The translations under genes and the position numbers were made by a program. From positions 1 to 25,000 of the forward strand of contig CAIIXF020000234.1 in assembly GCA_903813345.2 (NCBI GenBank): a DNA stretch of 25,000 bases, given 5' to 3'. This document shows, piece after piece, positions 20,211 to 25,000 of this stretch. The notes beneath the pieces are model-generated. The model worked only from the letters and a program-made list of their open reading frames with translations. It was not told the origin of the DNA and ran no database searches. Position 1 is the stretch's first letter. Each line of letters starts with the position of its first letter. Source of the DNA: Owenia fusiformis (lineage: Eukaryota > Annelida > Polychaeta > Sabellida > Oweniidae).

Positions 20211-21202
20211 TTTTGTTTGGTTAATCTATATTTCCTCCAAACTATGGAGAGTTAAACATTATACATGACATATAAATACAAAACAATATAATATACAATA
20301 ATGAAAATAACAGCACTACATTATATTTTATGATACATTTGCATGAGTAAATATAAAAACCTCACTATTACAAATTATATCAATTTATGGATATGTTCTA
20401 ATTTAAAAATGTATTTAACATATGCTTAATATGCTTGGCACAAAGAGTGATAAATTTTTCCCATTGAATTTGATCAATGTTATAAAGGAGATCTTATCTC
20501 CCCCCTAAACGGGTTTCTATTATAATATTTGTTTCTGAGTTGAACAACATAACAGAATCTGCCACATTTAAAACGTCTACTATGTCTTCAAACCAACAAT
20601 CTCTGGTTTTAAATAATTTTGGACAAAAGAGTAAGGTATGTTTGACAATATCAGACTTGTTTTCGTTGCAACCCAAACAAATCATGTCACCTTCTGTATG
20701 GAGAATTAAGAGATAAAGAAGTTGGGCATAATCCCAAGCATACGTTGGGTATTTAATACCTAGTTTCCAATGGACAATGTTTTCATATTTGGTATGAACA
20801 TTAGAAAATCTTGTCAACTTAGGGTTAATGGAAACTGATTCTGCCCAAATGTTTTCTAATTTAAGTTGAATTTGACCATTAACGGCCATTTTGCATTTGT
20901 CCTTTGACATGTAGCTGCAATTTTTCAAATACATTTCCAATGATTCATACAAAATAGGGTATTCGTGCAAAATCTTAATCACGTCTTGCAAGAATCCTTT
21001 ATTTTTACAATTTATGTCAGTTCTTACAATGTAACTGCTCAGTCTGGTTAAAAAGATCTTTTTAGGGTTTGCGTTCCTATTAAACCTACAGAGTCTGCCC
21101 AAAAATAATAATTTCATTTTATTAATGTAGTCTTTGACTGACCAGAGGCCAATACAACTTAAGACACAGTCAGTTGGGGCTCTTTTTTCCATACCTTGGA
21201 AT
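20211..21202 (-). mobile_element. LINE fragment inserted into transposon copy B
   Basis: The insert boundaries come from comparing copies A and B, which resume at tatgaacactttactg (21203). The 3' end, on the minus strand, reads accaaacaaaa without a long poly(A). Only tatg is repeated at both edges (20207-20210 and 21203-21206), too short to be a sure target duplication. About 280 bp of non-coding 3' tail follows the ORF. Confidence 0.75.
20494..21192 (-). pseudogene. LINE polyprotein C-terminal region, 232 codons intact
   Basis: The frame is uninterrupted from 21192 to 20494. The N-terminal part reads GLWSVKDYINKMKLLFLGRL, a post-RT segment. Near residue 175 there is a zinc-knuckle CLGC-x9-H-x4-C (DIVKHTLLFC), preceded by YLLILHTEGDMI. 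This combination is typical of LINE C-termini. No RT catalytic motif is included, so the copy is 5' truncated and cannot move by itself. Its open frame suggests a younger insertion than the host transposon. Confidence 0.7.
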
Positions 21203-21760
21203 TATGAACACTTTACTGTCTATGCCATACCTGTCACACCTTCTTCCAATAGCCTCTATGCCCCTTATACTGACTTTGGCAATGTTTTAAACTTGGGTCC
21301 GAGCTGAATTTTGCCCCACTTTGCAAAATTAATGATTATTCGGCCATAGATGATTCGCTGTGAATGAATGATATTCCATTGCAAAGCAGAGTAATTTGGC
21401 TTTTTGGTTCATTGAATTAAAAGGATGCAGTCAGCATTGGTTTAATGTTTTCGTCCAATATTGCATCCGGCTCCGAAAACTGACTTTTGCAATATTTATA
21501 ACTTGGCCCGAAGCTAATTCTGGCCCACTTTGCAAATGGAATGTTTACTCGCCCAACCATGACCAAATATCAATGAATGATATATCATTGCAAAGAGGAG
21601 ACACATGGGTTTATGGTGCATTGAATGAAATCAATGCTGTTATCACTGGTTTTGTGCTTTTCCAAGATTACAATCTGTTGCGTTTTTTTTGATACGCACT
21701 GTATATATGCTTGCGAATTTAGCCTGTTTTACAGTATTTAGCAGACCCACAGACTTTTGG

Positions 21761-21920
21761 TCGGTTCTCTATTAGATCCTATTAGGAGTGGCTTCAGTGT
21801 CGACATTTGGTTCTCTAGCGTTTCCTACTAGGAGGGGCTAAAGTGCCGACATATTATTTGTCGGTCCTCTAGCGTCTCAACACAGCAAAGTCTCCCGTAC
21901 CGACATGTCGGTACTCTAGC
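21761..21920 (+). repeat. Minisatellite of about 46-54 bp, 3.4 copies, with an 18-bp palindrome
   Basis: The block tcggttctct or a close variant, usually followed by agcg, recurs at 21761, 21807, 21861 and 21908. Each repeat includes a taggag-ggct and a gtgccgacat block. The last junction forms the perfect palindrome GTACCGACATGTCGGTAC (21897-21914). Confidence 0.75.
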
Positions 21921-21983
21921 CTTTACGTATTGTATGAACGGGGAGAGAAATGCTATCGTACCATGAGCACATTTAATGAATCG

Positions 21984-22917
21984 ATTTTTACCCTTGGTAT
22001 ACGCAGCTAACGAAAATTGACCGGTACGGGTCAAAAGCTGGACCGGTACGGGTTAACGGTTTTATTTGAATTTAAAACAGCCATAACTTGCTCAATATTG
22101 ACTTCTTCGTGTCTAATTTGAAATATATGATGCCTCCCGATGCTTTTAAGTACCCCAATTTTTTACAGATTTTTAAACGGACCAAAACTCTCTAAATGTG
22201 CATTTATGCTCTTTTCTCTCGAGAACGATTGTCTCATTTTCATGATAACTTTTATTTAGTACTTCTAACATATAAGATCTATTTTCCCCATCAAGGTATG
22301 ATGTAAATGACATGCTATTTACATCTTGTGAGTTTCAATGACGCGCGTTTGATTTTATGAAAAATGCCAAACTTTGTGACAAAGAATTTCATCCTGCTTG
22401 CAGCAAGAAGACGGACCGGTTCGGGGCAATAGCATGAACATAATTTAGGAATCTTTATACATGTGTGCTATTGCCCCGAACCGGTCCGTCTTCTCGCTGC
22501 AAGCAGGAGGAAATTCTTTGTCACAAAGTTTGGCATTTTTTATAAAATCAAACGCGCGTCATTGAAACTCAAAAGATGTAAATAGCATGTCATTTACATC
22601 ATACCTTGATGGGGAAAAATAGATCTTATATGTTAGAAGTACTAAATAAAAGTTATCATGAAGATGAGACAGTCGTTCTCGAGAGAAAAGAGCATAAATG
22701 CGCATTTAGAGAGTTTTGGTCTGTTTAAAAATCTGTGAAAAATTGGGGTACTTAAAAGCATCGGGAGGCATCATATATTTCAAATTAGACACGAGGAAGT
22801 CAATATTGAGCAAGTTATGGCTGTTTTAAATTCAAATAAAACCGTTAACCCGTACCGGTCCAGCTTTTGACCCGTACCGGTCAATTTTCGTTAGCTGCGT
22901 ATACCAAGGGTAATTTT
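21984..22917. mobile_element. 924-bp palindromic fold-back element with 5-bp target duplication
   Basis: The element is 21989-22912, starting TACCCTTGGTATACGCAGC and ending with its complement. ATTTT is repeated at 21984-21988 and 22913-22917. The arms are about 445 bp and nearly identical, with a spacer of about 31 bp (22434-22464). Each arm has two outer copies of gaccggtacgggt and one inner copy of ggaccggttcgggg. No coding frame spans it. A transcript through it would fold into a very long double-stranded RNA. Confidence 0.85.
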
Positions 22918-23351
22918 ACTGACTGTATATTGAGTGTAAGGACATAGATATCTTGGATGTATGTGAAACTCAGCATTTGAAAGAATTTTTGTCATACAAT
23001 CTGATTCAACGTGAAGTTTTATTACTTCATTAAAATTCATTGCTACTGGTGTAGGTGGGTGTTTTTAAGCATACGAAAGAGTCAAAGATCATATAAATCC
23101 TCAACGCCATTCACACCAACCTTTTCAAATCGTAGAATTATATCTCTTTGTGCTAGGTTCTGTCACGCTGAATAGTTCACCTCCATTTTTATTAGTTTTT
23201 TTGAAAAAGAAATGTAGTTAGTAAGAAGTTGTATAGGCAAATAATACCATACGGATATAGGATTTTTTGGCAAGGTGTTTGCATACCATGTATACTGATG
23301 CCATGCATTGTATGCGCGTTTACTTACCAAGACTATAAAAGACTAAGACTA

Positions 23352-23715
23352 TATTCGGCCATAGATGATTCGCTGTGAATGAATGATATTCCATTGCAAA
23401 GCAGAGTAATTTGGCTTTTTGGTTCATTGAATTAAAAGGATGCAGTCAGCATTGGTTTAATGTTTTCGTCCAATATTGCATCCGGCTCCGAAAACTGACT
23501 TTTGCAATATTTATAACTTGGCCCGAAGCTAATTCTGGCCCACTTTGCAAATGGAATGTTTACTCGCCCAACCATGACCAAATATCAATGAATGATATAT
23601 CATTGCAAAGAGGAGACACATGGGTTTATGGTGCATTGAATGAAATCAATGCTGTTATCACTGGTTTTGTGCTTTTCCAAGATTACAATCTGTTGCGTTT
23701 TTTTGATACGCACTG
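23352..23715 (+). mobile_element. Right-end fragment of the TA-flanked transposon, copy C
   Basis: This is a product of the segmental duplication, not of transposition. It is identical in structure to the right end of copy B and ends at ...gatacgcactg before TA (23716-23717), with one T fewer in the T run. Confidence 0.85.
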
Positions 23716-24809
23716 TATATATGCTTGCGAATTTAGCCTGTTTTACAGTATTTAGCAGACCCACAGACTTTTGGTCGGTTCTCTATTAGATCCTATTAGG
23801 AGTGGCTTCAGTGTCGACATTTGGTTCTCTAGCGTTTCCTACTAGGAGGGGCTAAAGTGCCGACATATTATTTGTCGGTCCTCTAGCGTCTCAACAAAGC
23901 ATGAACATAATTTAGGAATCTTTATACATGTGTGCTATTGCCCCGAACCGGTCCGTCTTCTCGCTGCAAGCAGGAGGAAATTCTTTGTCACAAAGTTTGG
24001 CATTTTTTATAAAATCAAACGCGCGTCATTGAAACTCAAAAGATGTAAATAGCATGTCATTTACATCATACCTTGATGGGGAAAAATAGATCTTATATGT
24101 TAGAAGTACTAAATAAAAGTTATCGTGAAAATGAGACAGTCGTTCTCGAGAGAAAAGAGCATAAATGCGCATTTAGAGAGTTTTGGTCTGTTTAAAAATC
24201 TGTGAAAAATTGGGGTACTTAAAAGCATCGGGAGGCATCATATATTTCAAATTAGACACGAGGAAGTCAATATTGAGCAAGTTATGGCTGTTTTAAATTC
24301 AAATAAAACCGTTAACCCGTACCGGTCCAGCTTTTGACCCGTACCGGTCAATTTTCGTTAGCTGCGTATACCAAGGGTAATTTTACTGACTGTATATTGA
24401 GTGTAAGGACATAGATATCTTGGATGTATGTGAAACTCAGCATTTGAAAGAATTTTTGTCATACAATCTGATTCAACGTGAAGTTTTATTACTTCATTAA
24501 AATTCATTGCTACTGGTGTAGGTGGGTGTTTTTAAGCATACGAAAGAGTCAAAGATCATATGAATCCTCAACGCCATTCACACCAACCTTTTCAAATCGT
24601 AGAATTATATCTCTTTGTGCTAGGTTCTGTCACGCTGAATAGTTCACCTCCATTTTTATTAGTTTTTTTGAAAAAGAAATGTAGTTAGTAAGAAGTTGTA
24701 TAGGCAAATTATACCATACGGATATAGGATTTTTTGGCAAGGTGTTTGCATACCATGTATACTGATGCCATGCATTGTATGCGCGTTTACTTACCAAGAC
24801 TATAAAAGA
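23352..24809. repeat. Tandem segmental duplication, unit 2, missing one palindrome arm (1458 bp)
   Basis: It matches unit 1 from tattcggccatag. At 23896 it jumps from ctcaaca (unit 1, 21883) to agcatgaacat (unit 1, 22431). That removes about 547 bp: part of the minisatellite, the left flank and the whole left arm of the palindrome. The right arm (about 23928-24379), its ATTTT flank and the downstream sequence are kept to tataaaaga at 24809. Confidence 0.9.
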
Positions 24810-24990
24810 TTACCTGGGCTTGTTATCTTAAGGTTCTGACAATACACGGAACCTTCGGAATCTAACTACATTTACATTTGCCATCCAAGGGAGTGGCCTA
24901 CACAAAACGAACAAATGATCATGAAATGTAAATGATTTTTAAAGCAATAACAGCAATAAAAAAGAAACATTTTTGAATTATTTATCTAAC

Positions 24991-25000
24991 CTGTGAACCT
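24991..25000 (-). CDS. Probable 3' edge of the preceding multicopper oxidase exon
   Basis: On the minus strand the last ten bases before a GT read AGGTTCACAG|GTTAGATA. The donor gives phase 0, which the exon starting at 17119 needs. The joined residues would be GSQ|VVIRVTN. This is what animal laccases have at this point: a Gly-acidic or polar pair, then V-x-V/I-x-V-x-N, ahead of the HWHG loop. Ten bases alone prove little, so this is inference. Confidence 0.4.

Larger units (their letters stand above)
19718..21701 (+). mobile_element. TA-flanked transposon with long TIRs, copy B, split by a LINE
   Basis: Tips are CAGGGCGTATAAAAAAAACG (after TA 19716-19717) and the complement of CAGTGCGTATCAAAAAAAAC (before TA 21702-21703). 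TIRs extend about 180 bp, and the right side carries the block twice, as in copy A. The LINE insert accounts for 20211-21202. Without it the element is about 990 bp. Copy A and B match closely outside their private insertions. Only the right part recurs a third time, inside the tandem duplication (23352-23715). Confidence 0.85.
21337..23351. repeat. Tandem segmental duplication, unit 1 (2015 bp)
   Basis: It begins tattcggccatagatg and contains the right part of transposon copy B, the minisatellite, the 924-bp palindrome and about 430 bp of downstream sequence ending ccaagactataaaagac. The next unit starts directly at 23352 with the same tattcggcc. Identity between units is very high, with only a handful of single-base differences. 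Confidence 0.9.
17120..24990 (-). other. Probable 7.9-kb intron of the multicopper oxidase gene
   Basis: The downstream boundary is firm (acceptor at 17120-17121). The upstream boundary rests on CACAG|GTTAGA at 24,990. No other stretch in between encodes the missing N-terminal laccase motif. The intron is packed with repeats and mobile elements, listed separately. The stretches 18,200-18,600 and 19,042-19,715 show nothing I recognise. Confidence 0.5.

Overview
The window looks like nuclear DNA of an invertebrate animal. It is AT-rich, genes are split by GT-AG introns, and most of the sequence is decayed LINE retrotransposons, non-autonomous DNA transposons, palindromes and a tRNA-like SINE head. 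The one clearly recognisable host gene is an animal laccase-type multicopper oxidase. A block near 17.74-17.82 kb resembles a repeat I associate with bivalve genomes. My best guess is a marine mollusc, probably a bivalve, but no species-level marker is present.

Layout. (1) 1-2932, minus strand: 3' part of an unrecognised gene. Three exons (2932-2881, 829-758, 526-433) join in phase. They are followed by a 114-bp tandem repeat in which every copy carries the same acceptor and short exon. A transposon with a 9-bp target duplication sits 6 bp past one splice donor. (2) 3.2-9.8 kb: a hAT-like element with a 31-G run, a TA-flanked element with long terminal inverted repeats (copy A), and a LINE (reverse transcriptase, RNase H, zinc-knuckle tail) broken by frameshifts, one nonsense codon and a nested TA-flanked MITE. 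(3) 10.5-11.6 kb: two inverted-repeat elements side by side, flanked by 5-bp and 8-bp duplications. The first has a start codon and splice donor in each arm. (4) 12.36-12.46 kb: a possible first coding exon on the minus strand. (5) 13.75-14.22 kb: a LINE 3' end with poly(A). (6) 14,825-17,119, minus strand: the last three exons of a membrane-anchored multicopper oxidase with a six-cysteine module before its transmembrane helix. (7) 17,120-24,990: probably one 7.9-kb intron of that gene. It holds degenerate tandem repeats, a SINE head, a TTAA-flanked palindrome, copy B of the TA element with a LINE inserted in it, a minisatellite, a 924-bp palindrome, and a recent 2-kb tandem duplication whose second copy lost one palindrome arm. 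(8) 24,991-25,000: the probable end of the preceding oxidase exon.

The two supported host genes are both on the minus strand. The oxidase should face the cell exterior and oxidise phenols, catechols or metal ions; the left-hand gene's function is unknown. All boundaries were read by eye. No alignment, folding or database search was run.
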